DNA of 32,173 nucleotides from a virus, in IMG/VR virus record IMGVR_UViG_3300042922_000432, positions 1-32,173 of that record, one strand, 5' to 3'. The translations under genes were made by a program, and so were the position numbers. Positions 1 to 8,590 of the stretch are shown here, one piece after another. Every line of letters starts with the position of its first letter. Positions within the stretch are counted from its first letter, which is position 1. The notes under the pieces were generated by a model. The model did no database searches, was not told the DNA's origin, and saw only the letters and a list, made by a program, of their open reading frames with translations.

Positions 1-96
1 AGGCAGATTTTAAACTTTCTCAAACAATATGAAGGTTCAAGAATGGTTGTTGATGCACCTAACCCAAGATATTTTGAGAGTATGTTTAAGTTTTGA
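1..96 (+). CDS. 3' end of an unidentified gene
   Basis: The window opens inside a reading frame that gives 31 residues before TGA at 94-96. The visible tail includes MVVDAPNPRYFESMFKF. The frame is uninterrupted and is followed at about 120 by a new ribosome binding site, so this is probably the end of a real gene whose start lies upstream. Too little is present to name a family. Confidence 0.5.
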   Translation, partial: RQILNFLKQYEGSRMVVDAPNPRYFESMFKF

Positions 97-131
97 TAAA
101 AGTTGTATTCTAAGTTAAAGGAGAAAAAATA

Positions 132-377
132 ATGAAACCAATAGTATTTTATGATATTTAAAAGTATGATAATGATCCAAATATGCTTCTAATTAACAAA
201 GTAGATTTCGATAAGTTATTAGAAGATGTATATCAGGCAGGATTTGAAGATGGAAAGAAACCTATTACCACTATTACATATCCTCAGACGTGGAGAAATT
301 TTGAACCATCAGTTACATATTGTAATAATGAAACTGGTAGATCACCCGAAGTAGCACCAGTAAATAGATCGTGTTAA
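132..377 (+). pseudogene. small protein gene interrupted by an in-frame TAA
   Basis: An ATG at 132 follows a GGAG site (120-123) and reads MKPIVFYDI before TAA at 159-161. The same frame continues without another stop to 377, reading KYDNDPN and then, from ATG 183, an acidic protein containing KVDFDKLLEDVYQAGFEDGKK. The 183 ATG has no ribosome binding site of its own, so 132 is the natural start and the TAA looks like a nonsense mutation, a readthrough stop, or a sequencing error. The downstream part alone would be 64 residues. The family is not recognised; the VYQAGFEDG segment resembles short helical phage proteins. Confidence 0.5.
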
Positions 378-389
378 GGAGAGAGTTTA

Positions 390-434
390 ATGAACCGGAT
401 TAATAGTCCACCTAAAAGAGTTATACAAAGATAA
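390..434 (+). CDS. possible 14-residue peptide
   Basis: ATG at 390 sits 9 nt behind AAGGAGAGAG and encodes a basic 14-residue peptide (MNRINSPPKRVIQR). Its stop overlaps the start of an ATAATAATAAACAA repeat. It is supported only by the good ribosome binding site and could be a leader peptide or chance. Confidence 0.2.
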   Translation: MNRINSPPKRVIQR

Positions 435-444
435 TAATAAACAA
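431..444 (+). repeat. ATAATAATAAACAA intergenic repeat, copy 1
   Basis: A 14-base copy preceded by G, exactly like the copies at 14175 and 31084. It lies about 17 bases upstream of the ribosome binding site of the gene at 474. See the findings for the whole family. Confidence 0.7.
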
Positions 445-473
445 TAAGTGAACATTGAAAGGAGATAATTATT

Positions 474-854
474 ATGGAAAGAAAGATTACAATTACAGCG
501 AGTGATGGAAGAGTATTTACAGGAACAAAATATAAGGCATTAGAAGATGAAATTAATGTTTATGAACTAGAATTAAGCCAGAAGAAGTTAGAAGCTGCCG
601 AAAGAAAGCGTAAGGAAGATGAAAAGCGAAAGGAACTTGCTCGGTATAAAGAAAAGAAGTTAAAAGAGATCAATGAAGTATTTAAGTCGCTTGATGATAT
701 GATTAAAGAATATGAAGAAAAAACTGGAATGAAATTATACTATAGTAAAAATTATTGTGGTGGAGATTACTCAATTAAAGAAACCACTAATACAATCGAT
801 ATGGCTTGGGATAATTTACTTGAAGACATCATAAAAGCTGTAAGAAAAGCCTAA
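474..854 (+). CDS. coiled-coil protein of unknown function
   Basis: This 126-residue protein starts at an ATG behind AAAGGAGATAATTATT. Its N-terminus (MERKITITASDGRVFTG) looks like a short beta hairpin seen in many small phage proteins. Residues about 22-85 are a highly charged Lys/Glu helix rich in KRKEDEKRK-type runs, expected to form a coiled coil. The C-terminal 40 residues contain YYSKNYCGGDYSIKE and a final helix. No catalytic motif is visible. It lies upstream of the single-strand-binding gene and may belong to the same transcript, but the 161 bp gap between them could hold a promoter. The function is unknown. Confidence 0.75.
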   Translation: MERKITITASDGRVFTGTKYKALEDEINVYELELSQKKLEAAERKRKEDEKRKELARYKEKKLKEINEVFKSLDDMIKEYEEKTGMKLYYSKNYCGGDYSIKETTNTIDMAWDNLLEDIIKAVRKA

Positions 855-863
855 AATATACTG

Positions 864-914
864 AAATAGTAGTACAAAATAGCACTTAAATAGCACAAAA
901 CAGTATAAAAATAG
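864..914 (+). repeat. phased AAATAG direct-repeat array
   Basis: AAATAG occurs at 864, 877, 888 and 909, with a one-mismatch copy (AAACAG) at 898. Spacings are 13, 11, 10 and 11 bases, close to one helical turn. The array fills the first part of the 161 bp gap upstream of the ssDNA-binding protein gene. Phased A-tracts predict bent DNA, and the pattern would suit an operator or an iteron-type replication site. Neither role is demonstrated. AT-richness raises the chance of coincidence. Confidence 0.45.
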
Positions 915-1015
915 GCTAAAAAGTACTATAGAATCGGGGTTTGATTCGGTAATACAAACAATAATAAACATGGTAACAATTAAAAATTATAATACATATT
1001 AAAGGAGAACAAAGA

Positions 1016-2062
1016 ATGGCAAACGATACTAAGAAAAAAGAAGGATTAGGATTACCACAGACTAGAGGATCATTTCAAATTAGAGGAAAAGTTTTAGGAA
1101 CTTCTAAAGATAATTTTTACACAGAAAAATTAACTAAGACTGATAAGCCTTGGAGAGCAGTAAACTTTGGTGTGCAGTTCAGCGATGATGCAACTATTTA
1201 TGTTGGATTAAATGGTATGGAAAGAGATAAGGTTTATTATACCAAGAAAGCCGAAGAAAAAGGTGCAAAATCAGAAACGGTAACAGTTGATTGGAAAGAA
1301 CGATTCAAGTTTAAAGAAAATCCTGCAAATAAAGATTACCAGTTAATCGGTGTAAATGTTGGTGTTACAAAAACCAAAGATGCAAAAGGGAATGATGTTA
1401 ATGATAAAAAGAAACTAACTGATTACGATGCTTGTAAAGAAATTGGAGATAACCTTAAAGATAATCAGACAGTATTTATTAAAGGTACAATTGATTATAG
1501 TACATATAATAATAAACATATGACAAAATTTGTTCCTTCACAGGTGTCATTAGGAAAAGATGTTGATTTTACAGCAGAAGACTTTAAACCTATGGCAGAC
1601 TTTACGCAGTTTATTGTATTTACTGGAATTACGCCAAACGAAGAAAAGACAAAGGCAACTATGTCAGCAAAGATTGTAAACTTTGAAACAGTTGAAGACG
1701 CAGAATTCGTCATTACTGATATGAATCTTGCAAAAGTATTTAATAAGAACTTAAAGCCATATACAGGAATTAAAGTTTGGGGAGATATTTCAGTTGAAAA
1801 AGACACAGAAGAAGTTGAAGCAACTGATTGTTGGGGAAGTAAAAATGACATGGAAAAGGTAAACGCTCCAACAGTTAGAGAATTAGTTATTACTGGTGCT
1901 GATCCTGATACAATTGATACTGAAACTTACACAGAAGATGCAATTGACAAAGCCATCGAAAAGGTTAAAGCGTCAAAAACAGCTGAAAATGACTTTGGTA
2001 GTGTTGACAAATGGGGTAGTGTAGGAAGTACAGATGATAATGATATGGATGCAGGGTGGTAA
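1016..2062 (+). CDS. putative single-stranded DNA-binding protein (OB-fold)
   Basis: This 348-residue protein probably coats single-stranded DNA at the phage fork. The N-terminal half (about 15-180) has the beta-rich pattern of an OB fold (GSFQIRGKVLGTSKDNFYTE, later QTVFIKGTIDYSTYNNK). A second beta-rich segment begins near residue 195 (FTQFIVFTGITPNEE) and could be a second OB fold. The C-terminus is acidic and ends in an aromatic residue (DDNDMDAGW), the tail type by which SSBs recruit partner proteins. It is directly followed by a Sak4-like ATPase and the replisome genes, which supports the role. The start ATG has AAAGGAG 8 bases upstream. Assignment rests on fold pattern, tail and context, not on a signature motif. 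Confidence 0.65.
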   Translation: MANDTKKKEGLGLPQTRGSFQIRGKVLGTSKDNFYTEKLTKTDKPWRAVNFGVQFSDDATIYVGLNGMERDKVYYTKKAEEKGAKSETVTVDWKERFKFKENPANKDYQLIGVNVGVTKTKDAKGNDVNDKKKLTDYDACKEIGDNLKDNQTVFIKGTIDYSTYNNKHMTKFVPSQVSLGKDVDFTAEDFKPMADFTQFIVFTGITPNEEKTKATMSAKIVNFETVEDAEFVITDMNLAKVFNKNLKPYTGIKVWGDISVEKDTEEVEATDCWGSKNDMEKVNAPTVRELVITGADPDTIDTETYTEDAIDKAIEKVKASKTAENDFGSVDKWGSVGSTDDNDMDAGW

Positions 2063-2071
2063 AACCACCTT
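2053..2071 (+). other. hairpin spanning the SSB stop codon
   Basis: AGGGTGGT and ACCACCTT can pair over 8 bp (one G-T) around an AAA loop. The TAA stop of the preceding gene falls at the loop. No T-run follows, so it is not a typical terminator; it may slow 3' decay or be incidental. No slippery heptamer lies upstream. Confidence 0.35.
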
Positions 2072-2124
2072 GTACCACAAAATATTAACTATAAACAATA
2101 CAAACACAAATAGGAGGATTTAAA

Positions 2125-3291
2125 ATGGCAACAGGAAGAGGCGGTAAGTCTGTTAAAACTAAATTGGGATTTTTATTATATGGTGACTATGGTACATGGA
2201 AATCAAGTTTTTGTCTTGAGTCACTTAAGCTAAAAACAGAAGATGGAAAGCCATTTAGAGTGTTATACATAGATGCAGAAGCAGGTTCAGTTGATAGCTA
2301 CTTGGAGAAATGTGAAGCAGAAGGTGTTAATCTACAGAATATTTACATTGTATATACACAGTCTTTATCAGAAGTAAAAGATTTTATTAAGAGAGCTAAA
2401 GATGGTAGTGATTTTTATGAATTTGATGACGATGGAAATGAAACTGATGATGTTTACTTAGATGCAGATGGAAATTCATTTAGACCTGATATGGTTGTTG
2501 TAGATGGTGTAACATTGCTTTACGTGGCAAAGCAGCAAGGTATTGTCGATTTTTCAAAGAAACGTGCAACTGTAAGAGCAAAGAAAAATGAACTTACTGG
2601 AATGGAAAAGGAAGTAACTATTGAATCTGCTGGACTTGAAATTAAAGATTATAACACACTTAAATTTGAAGGTCAGGATTTGATTCTTGAATTATTATCA
2701 TGTGGTAAGCACTTTGCAGTTACTTGTAGAGAAAAAGCAGAAACAGAACCATATAGAGATAAAGATGGTTCAATTAAATCCATGAGAACAGGAAAATTCA
2801 TCGTAGAAGGATTTAAGGATATCGGATATAATTGCAAAACAGCTCTTAGAATGTTTAAAGATGAAGATGGAATCATTAAAGCTTTAGTAGATCAGAAAGA
2901 CAGAACGTTAGTACATGAGCAGAATGAAATTATTATTGAACCTTCAATTCTTGATTGGCAAGCAGCTATTAATAAGAATAAGGGAAAGAAAGATTTCACT
3001 GTATCTAATACACTTAACTCATCTATTGAAATTGAGAGACAGGCAATTGAAAAAGAGAATGCAAAGTTTGATGATGAATTAACTAGTGAAAATACTTCAT
3101 TAACAAATAGTTCATTATCAACAGTTGCAGATTATCAGAGTGCTATTCAAGAAGCAATTGGTAAATTAACACAGGTAGAAAAATCTAAGAAACAAGCAAT
3201 TATTGCAGATGCAAAATTACCAAAAGCATACCAGAAATTAACTGACATAGAAGAGTTAAAGAAGTATTACGAAATTGTTTCACAGAAGTAA
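2125..3291 (+). CDS. Sak4-like RecA-fold ATPase (AAA_24 type)
   Basis: This 388-residue protein has a Walker A motif at residues 20-27 (GDYGTWKS) and a Walker B strand ending at Asp127 (MVVVDGVTLL), in the arrangement of phage AAA_24/Sak4 proteins, RecA-core ATPases used in single-strand annealing and recombination-dependent replication. The segment FAVTCREKAETEPYRDKDGS fits the region after the core. Residues from about 275 on are charged and helical, as in longer members of the family. Sak4 genes usually neighbour an SSB gene, as here. The start ATG follows AGGAGG by 10 bases. ATPase class is clear; the precise role in recombination versus helicase loading is inferred. Confidence 0.8.
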   Translation: MATGRGGKSVKTKLGFLLYGDYGTWKSSFCLESLKLKTEDGKPFRVLYIDAEAGSVDSYLEKCEAEGVNLQNIYIVYTQSLSEVKDFIKRAKDGSDFYEFDDDGNETDDVYLDADGNSFRPDMVVVDGVTLLYVAKQQGIVDFSKKRATVRAKKNELTGMEKEVTIESAGLEIKDYNTLKFEGQDLILELLSCGKHFAVTCREKAETEPYRDKDGSIKSMRTGKFIVEGFKDIGYNCKTALRMFKDEDGIIKALVDQKDRTLVHEQNEIIIEPSILDWQAAINKNKGKKDFTVSNTLNSSIEIERQAIEKENAKFDDELTSENTSLTNSSLSTVADYQSAIQEAIGKLTQVEKSKKQAIIADAKLPKAYQKLTDIEELKKYYEIVSQK

Positions 3292-3308
3292 TTATACATT
3301 AAAAATAC

Positions 3309-3337
3309 ATGGGTGGTGGAGATTATCTATCACCCAT
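3309..3337 (+). other. hairpin upstream of the zinc-finger gene
   Basis: ATGGGTG (3309-3315) and CACCCAT (3331-3337) pair perfectly over 7 bp, enclosing a 15-base loop that contains GGAG. It sits between the ATPase gene and the weak start region of the next gene. It could affect translation of that gene; no T-run follows. Confidence 0.35.
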
Positions 3338-3358
3338 AATGTAAAGTAGGTGGAGAAT

Positions 3359-4210
3359 ATAGACAAGATTTTTAATAGAATTTGTTATCACTGTAAATCA
3401 AAAATTAAATTAAAACGATATGATAATGAAAATGTAGCATATTATGACAATCATTATTATCACACGCAATGTCTTACAGACATTATTAATAACGAAGGAA
3501 ATAAATTAGTTAGAAAATGTGGCTGTTGCAAGGAAGATATTAATTTGATTAAGTCAGAAAATGTAATATTTTATGACGGAAAATATCATCATTATGAATG
3601 TTTTATGAACAAGTGTAATACAATGAAAACTCCAAAATGGAAGACGGCATTAAAATACATAGATCAATATATTGAAGAAGCAAAACAAAATATATCAAAA
3701 TTAAGTGAAACCATAAAGCTTGATATTAACGAATTGCCGAATTACGAATTGGATGCTGAAAAAAATATTACTAGAATATTTAATGAGTCAGATGTTGATG
3801 ATTTTATAAAAATTCAATACGATACCACAGCAATTCCATGGAAAATATTATGCAAAGTTTATAATGGGACGTATAAAAATTTAACAAAACCTATTCCTCC
3901 AGAAGATTTACTTGATATGTGGACTCAAAAGATTGACAGTTTAAATAAGATTGCAGAAAGAAATAGAAAATCAGGCAATGAAATTACTGGCATCGGTAGA
4001 ATCTCATATGATTTAGCAATATTAACTAACAAATATGACGGATATCTTAATTGGAAAGAACAACAACGAATTGCATTAGTAGAGCAAAAACAGAAAAGAC
4101 AAGAAGAAAACAACTCAATTAATTATGAAAATATAAATATGGCAGTAATTAAAAATAATAATACACAAAACAACACATTAAATATAAATGATATTTTAGA
4201 TGAAATATAA
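3359..4210 (+). CDS. double zinc-finger protein upstream of the replicative helicase
   Basis: The N-terminal 90 residues hold two similar treble-clef or LIM-like zinc knuckles: CYHCKSK with HTQC, then CGCCKED with HYECF, each a CxxC followed by HxxC about 25 residues later. The rest is helical, with an Asn-rich end (NNNTQNNTLNINDI). Its place between a Sak4-like ATPase and a DnaB-like helicase suggests a replication accessory role, perhaps helicase loading or DNA binding, but no loader motif is visible. Start choice: GGTGGAG lies just before an ATA at 3359, while the in-frame GTG at 3350 lies inside that ribosome binding site. ATA is therefore the better-placed start. Length from there is 283 residues. 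Confidence 0.65.
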   Translation: MDKIFNRICYHCKSKIKLKRYDNENVAYYDNHYYHTQCLTDIINNEGNKLVRKCGCCKEDINLIKSENVIFYDGKYHHYECFMNKCNTMKTPKWKTALKYIDQYIEEAKQNISKLSETIKLDINELPNYELDAEKNITRIFNESDVDDFIKIQYDTTAIPWKILCKVYNGTYKNLTKPIPPEDLLDMWTQKIDSLNKIAERNRKSGNEITGIGRISYDLAILTNKYDGYLNWKEQQRIALVEQKQKRQEENNSINYENINMAVIKNNNTQNNTLNINDILDEI

Positions 4211-4229
4211 AGATAGGCGGTGAATTACA

Positions 4230-5765
4230 ATAGATACTACAGAAAATTTGGTTTCAAATATTCAAAACGAATTTCTTATAATTGGATGTATTTACAAACA
4301 ACCTGATTTATTTATAGAGCATGGTCAGCACATAAAAAGCAAGTATGATTTTTATGACGAAGCAACAAGATTCTTTTATGATATGGCAGCGATTATTTAT
4401 CAAAAGAGAACTCAAATATTCAATAAAACTACTATTACTACATTTATGACAGAGGATACGGATCGTCTAACTTTATATAAAAAATATGGTGGTTGGAAAA
4501 CAATAGAAAGTTGGATGGGTTTAGGGCTAGAAGAAAATTTTAATAACTATTTTGAAGTATTAAAGAAATATTCATTACTTAGAGAATATCAAAGGAATGG
4601 GTTTAACATTGATAAAATTGTGAACCATAAGAAATTTGAAATGTTTACCGCAATGGATATTTATAGATTAATCCGTAGTAAAGCAGACAGAATACATACA
4701 GTTATTTTAACAAATGAAGAAGCAGAAATATTAAACACAAATATTGTATCAACTTTAATTAAATGTATGGAAACGCCAGACTTAGGATTGCAGATGCCAT
4801 TTCCTATTTGTAATGATATTTTCAGAGGTATGAAAAGAAAATCTGTTATGGCAGTTGGTATGTTAAGTAATGCTGGGAAGAGTAGATATATGACAAAACT
4901 GATTGCTTACATAACACTTGTATTAAAAGAAAAAGTATTTGTTTTGCTGAATGAAATGACGGTAGAAGAAATAAGATATGCGTTGATTACAACGGTTATT
5001 AACAATCCAGAGTTTCAATATCTTCATGGATTAAAACTAAAAAAGAAAGAAAAAGAATTAACACTTGGTTTATATAAGGATAATCAAGGTGAATTTATAT
5101 ATCCGCTTAAAGACGAATGTGGAGATACAATAGAAAGCATAGAAGATTATGCGAAGAGAGTATCAGAAAATTCTGACGAATACAACAAGATAATAAAAGT
5201 GGCTAAGTGGATTGAAGATGAAACACAAGGATTAATTTTAACAAAAGACATTTCAGCAGCTTACGATGATAAAACATTGGAATTTGAAATTAGAAAGGCT
5301 AACTTAACGCAAGGAATTAATTACTTTTTCTACGATACTGCAAAGTCGGATGTTGAAGCAACAGGAGATTGGGCTGCATTTAAAACAACAGTTACAAAAT
5401 TAACAGAGTTATCCAAGCAACTAAATATGTTTGGTTATTTATCAATACAGCTTACAGATGATGTTAATTATATTAAACCGGACGAATTAACTTCAAGTAA
5501 TATTGCTAATGCAAGGCAGATAAAGCATGTATTACATACATTATTGTTATTTAAAGAGATTAATAAAGACGATTTTCATAAATACGGTTATATAGCGGAA
5601 GCAAAAGATTGGGGAAGTCCAGCAATACATGATTTGGATTTAAACAAAAGATATTATTGTGCATGTGTAGACAAGAATAGATTTGGTAGCAAAAAGAAAT
5701 TGCTTTTTGAAGTTGATTTAGATCTCAATATATGGCTAGAAATTGGAGAATTAGTAAAACGATAG
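4230..5765 (+). CDS. dnaB-like: DnaB-like replicative DNA helicase
   Basis: This protein should unwind DNA at the fork as a ring ATPase. An N-terminal helical domain (about 1-150) is followed by a RecA-type core. Walker A reads GMLSNAGKSRYM with its Lys near residue 217. The strand VFVLLNEMTVEEIRYAL matches the helicase motif 1a region (FSLEM in DnaB), YFFYDTAKS is the likely Walker B strand, and LSIQLTDD fits the motif 3 Gln strand. The Walker A is divergent from the usual GxxGxGKT. GGCGGTGA lies 6 bases before an ATA at 4230; the first conventional in-frame start (TTG 4248) has no ribosome binding site, so ATA is favoured. The primase gene follows after 14 bases, as is common. Confidence 0.85.
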   Translation: MDTTENLVSNIQNEFLIIGCIYKQPDLFIEHGQHIKSKYDFYDEATRFFYDMAAIIYQKRTQIFNKTTITTFMTEDTDRLTLYKKYGGWKTIESWMGLGLEENFNNYFEVLKKYSLLREYQRNGFNIDKIVNHKKFEMFTAMDIYRLIRSKADRIHTVILTNEEAEILNTNIVSTLIKCMETPDLGLQMPFPICNDIFRGMKRKSVMAVGMLSNAGKSRYMTKLIAYITLVLKEKVFVLLNEMTVEEIRYALITTVINNPEFQYLHGLKLKKKEKELTLGLYKDNQGEFIYPLKDECGDTIESIEDYAKRVSENSDEYNKIIKVAKWIEDETQGLILTKDISAAYDDKTLEFEIRKANLTQGINYFFYDTAKSDVEATGDWAAFKTTVTKLTELSKQLNMFGYLSIQLTDDVNYIKPDELTSSNIANARQIKHVLHTLLLFKEINKDDFHKYGYIAEAKDWGSPAIHDLDLNKRYYCACVDKNRFGSKKKLLFEVDLDLNIWLEIGELVKR

Positions 5766-5779
5766 GATGGTGATAGGAA

Positions 5780-6817
5780 TTGGACATTGAAGGTTTAAAA
5801 GAATACATATTAGAAAACAATTGTATACCAACAATACTTGAAGAACTTGGATGTCATCATATTAAATATATCAAAGCAGCAAGCGGAGATAATTATTACA
5901 AGGCAGCGAATCCTGATGGTGATAATCTTTCAGCAGTTTTAGTTTATGAAAATTCAAGTTTATATACTATTAATAATACACGAGATATAGGAAGTAAAGA
6001 AGGAATCTCTGATATTATTAGTTTAGTTGAGTTTTATAAAAATGAAAATTTCTATAATTCAATGAAATGGGTATGTGACATATTAGAAATTGACTATTAT
6101 CATGATTTTGACGAAGATGTTCCAGAAAGCATAAGGCTTACAAAGTTAATAATGGAAATGCAACAAGGAGATAGTAGTAAAGATGAAGAAAAACCTTTAA
6201 ATCCAATTCCAGAAGCTATCCTTAGTTATTATAAAAATTATGTTAACGACTTTTTTTATAGAGACAATATTACATATGAAGTACAACAAGAATTTGAAAT
6301 CGGATATGATGAAGCAACAAATCGAATTACAATACCAATTAGAGATGAGTTATCAAATTTAGTTGGGGTAAAGGGTAGGCTTTTTGAAATAGATATAGGT
6401 GAAAATGAAAACAAGTATTCATACATAGAACCATGTGGAAGATCCAAAATATTATATGGACTATATAAAACTTATCAGTTTATCAAACAAGAAAAATTAG
6501 TATACGTTGGAGAAAGTGAAAAATCTGTTTTGCAGATGATAAGTATGGGACATTACAATGCAGTTGGTATAGGTGGAAAGAAAATATCAAAGTGCCAAAT
6601 TGATAAACTAACTAGATTATGTGTTGATATTGTATTTTTGTTTGATAAAGATGTTACACAAGAAGAATTACAAAGTATAGCGGATAGATTTATAGATGGT
6701 GTAGTCATTTACGCTGTAATTGACACTATTGGCATATTGGATGAAAAAGAATCTCCAACAGATAATAGTGAGAAATTCCAACAATTAATTGACAAATGTA
6801 AATTTAGAATAAAATAA
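5780..6817 (+). CDS. dnaG-like: DnaG-type DNA primase (Toprim)
   Basis: A 345-residue primase expected to lay RNA primers with the helicase encoded just upstream. The strand IPIRDELSNLVGVKGRLF matches the DnaG RNA-polymerase-domain motif (FPIRDxxGxxxGFGGR). The Toprim motif follows: VYVGESEKSVLQM with catalytic Glu near residue 245, and LFDKD with Asp289 and Asp291. The N-terminal domain resembles a CHC2 zinc domain in layout (AASGDNYYKAANPDGDN) but has lost the zinc-ligand Cys and His residues. It is shorter than cellular DnaG (about 600) and lacks the C-terminal helicase-interaction domain. The start is TTG behind GGATGGTGA. Confidence 0.85.
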   Translation: MDIEGLKEYILENNCIPTILEELGCHHIKYIKAASGDNYYKAANPDGDNLSAVLVYENSSLYTINNTRDIGSKEGISDIISLVEFYKNENFYNSMKWVCDILEIDYYHDFDEDVPESIRLTKLIMEMQQGDSSKDEEKPLNPIPEAILSYYKNYVNDFFYRDNITYEVQQEFEIGYDEATNRITIPIRDELSNLVGVKGRLFEIDIGENENKYSYIEPCGRSKILYGLYKTYQFIKQEKLVYVGESEKSVLQMISMGHYNAVGIGGKKISKCQIDKLTRLCVDIVFLFDKDVTQEELQSIADRFIDGVVIYAVIDTIGILDEKESPTDNSEKFQQLIDKCKFRIK

Positions 6818-6829
6818 GGACGGTGCTTA

Positions 6830-8581
6830 ATGAAATATAAATTGATAGAAAATAGCTTAAATGATGTTGATAATCCAAAGAAAACAATATTGCAGAATCG
6901 TGGAATTGATAACTGGAAAGATTACTTGGAGTTAAGTGAAAAGTGTTTACATGATTATAAAGAGTTAAAAAATATTGATATTGCGGTAGAAAGGTTCTTA
7001 TATCACATTAATGCAAATAATAACATACACGTAATAGTAGATTCTGATGTAGATGGATATTCATCGGCAAGTATATTAATACGATATATCAAAGAAATTG
7101 GAAATGGAAACCTAGTAACATATTCGTTGCATACTGGAAAACAACATGGTATTTCAAATGATATTAAGATTCCAGAAGATACAAAGTTACTCATAGTTCC
7201 AGATGCAGGAGCAAATGATTTTGAACAATGTAAAGAATTACAAGAAAAAGGAATTGATATTATCATATTAGATCATCATTTGTGTAATGAAGGTGAAAAT
7301 CCATATGCAATTACAGTGAATAATCAAACATGCGATTATCCAAACAAAAACTTATGTGGTGTTGGTATTGTATATAAATTTCTACAAGCATTAGATGAAG
7401 AACTGTGGAACAATTATTCTGATAATTATTTAGACATGGTTGCGTTGGGGAATATAAGCGACGTTATGGATATGAGAGAATATGAGACAAGATACTTAGT
7501 TGAACAAGGATTAAATAAAATTAGAAGTAAATTGATTAAGGCTTTAATTGAAAAACAGTCATATTCAATGAACGGAATTGTAAATATAACATCATTGCAG
7601 TTTTACGTAACACCTATTTTAAATGCAATGGTTAGAGTTGGTGATGAAGAAGAAAAGGATTTGTTATTTAGAGCATTTATAGAAACTGATGAAGTATTCA
7701 AATATAAAAAACGTGGTGAAGACACGGAAACTGATGAGGATATTTATACTAGAGCTGCTAGGTTATGTGCGAATGCAAAAGGCAGACAAAGTAAAACGGT
7801 TGAAAAAGGTGTTAGTGAAATCCAAAAACTAATTGAAAAGAAACAATTATACAATGATAAGATTATGTTTGTTAATGTGACAGATGTTTTAGGCTCAACA
7901 CTTACTGGATTAGTCGCTATAAAAATCGCAGAGCAGTATGGAAAACCTTGTTTATTATTAAGAAGACAAGCTGATAGTACAGAAGATAAAGTATTATATG
8001 GCGGTTCCGGAAGAAACTTTGATAATAGTCCAATAGATAGTTTTAAGGGATTTTTAGATGAGTTGGGAATGTTTGAATATGTTAATGGGCATAATTCAGC
8101 TTTCGGATTTTCAATAAATAGAAATAATATTACACAAGCAATAAATGAGTGTAATGAAAAATTGAAAGAAGTTGATTTTACAAAATGTTATCAAGTAGAT
8201 TTTGATATAGATGCAAATAAATTATCAGTTGGTTTTATTAAAGCAATTGACGAGATGAAAGATATCTTTGGACAAGGAGTAAAAGAACCTATAGTACATA
8301 TTAGTAACATTTTAGTTGACAGCGAAGATATTACAATTATGGGTAAAAATCAAAACACATGGAAAATCATTGATAGTAATAATGGTTTTGCTTTTGTTAA
8401 ATTCAATGCAGATATAGAAAATGATGATGTACTTAAAGAATTACATAAGATGTCTGATGAAGAAATTGAAAATGGTAAAACATTAGGAGTTATAGACATT
8501 ATAGGAACTGTATCAATTAACAATTACAAAGGAATCCTAACTCCACAGATAATAATTAAAGACTATACATATAAAAAGTAG
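6830..8581 (+). CDS. recJ-like: RecJ-like single-strand exonuclease (DHH/DHHA1)
   Basis: This 583-residue protein belongs to the DHH phosphoesterases and is probably a 5'-3' single-strand DNA exonuclease with a part in repair or primer removal. Metal-binding motifs are clear: VDSDVDG at residues 70-76, PDAGAND near 123, DHH at 148-150, and GNISDVMDM further on. The DHHA1 substrate-binding part has GGSGRNFDNSPID and GHNSAFGFSI, corresponding to the usual GGxxxAxG region. A C-terminal OB-like part follows, as in RecJ. The gene starts 12 bases after the primase and ends 9 bases before the polymerase, so these genes are surely co-transcribed. Confidence 0.88.
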   Translation: MKYKLIENSLNDVDNPKKTILQNRGIDNWKDYLELSEKCLHDYKELKNIDIAVERFLYHINANNNIHVIVDSDVDGYSSASILIRYIKEIGNGNLVTYSLHTGKQHGISNDIKIPEDTKLLIVPDAGANDFEQCKELQEKGIDIIILDHHLCNEGENPYAITVNNQTCDYPNKNLCGVGIVYKFLQALDEELWNNYSDNYLDMVALGNISDVMDMREYETRYLVEQGLNKIRSKLIKALIEKQSYSMNGIVNITSLQFYVTPILNAMVRVGDEEEKDLLFRAFIETDEVFKYKKRGEDTETDEDIYTRAARLCANAKGRQSKTVEKGVSEIQKLIEKKQLYNDKIMFVNVTDVLGSTLTGLVAIKIAEQYGKPCLLLRRQADSTEDKVLYGGSGRNFDNSPIDSFKGFLDELGMFEYVNGHNSAFGFSINRNNITQAINECNEKLKEVDFTKCYQVDFDIDANKLSVGFIKAIDEMKDIFGQGVKEPIVHISNILVDSEDITIMGKNQNTWKIIDSNNGFAFVKFNADIENDDVLKELHKMSDEEIENGKTLGVIDIIGTVSINNYKGILTPQIIIKDYTYKK

Positions 8582-8590
8582 GTGATATAA

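Noticed and set aside
864-914. CRISPR array from the short direct repeats
   Set aside because: Repeat units are only six bases at 10-13 base spacing, far too short for CRISPR repeats and spacers. No cas genes are present.
965-993. Promoter TAAACA-N17-TATAAT before the SSB gene, with the repeat supplying the -35 box
   Set aside because: The -35 box matches only 4 of 6 bases, and other copies of the repeat have no -10 box at the right distance. Too weak to call.
1495-1851. 118-codon open frame on the minus strand inside the SSB gene
   Set aside because: It is antisense to a well-supported gene, has no ribosome binding site and no recognisable family. The same holds for the other minus-strand frames in this window.
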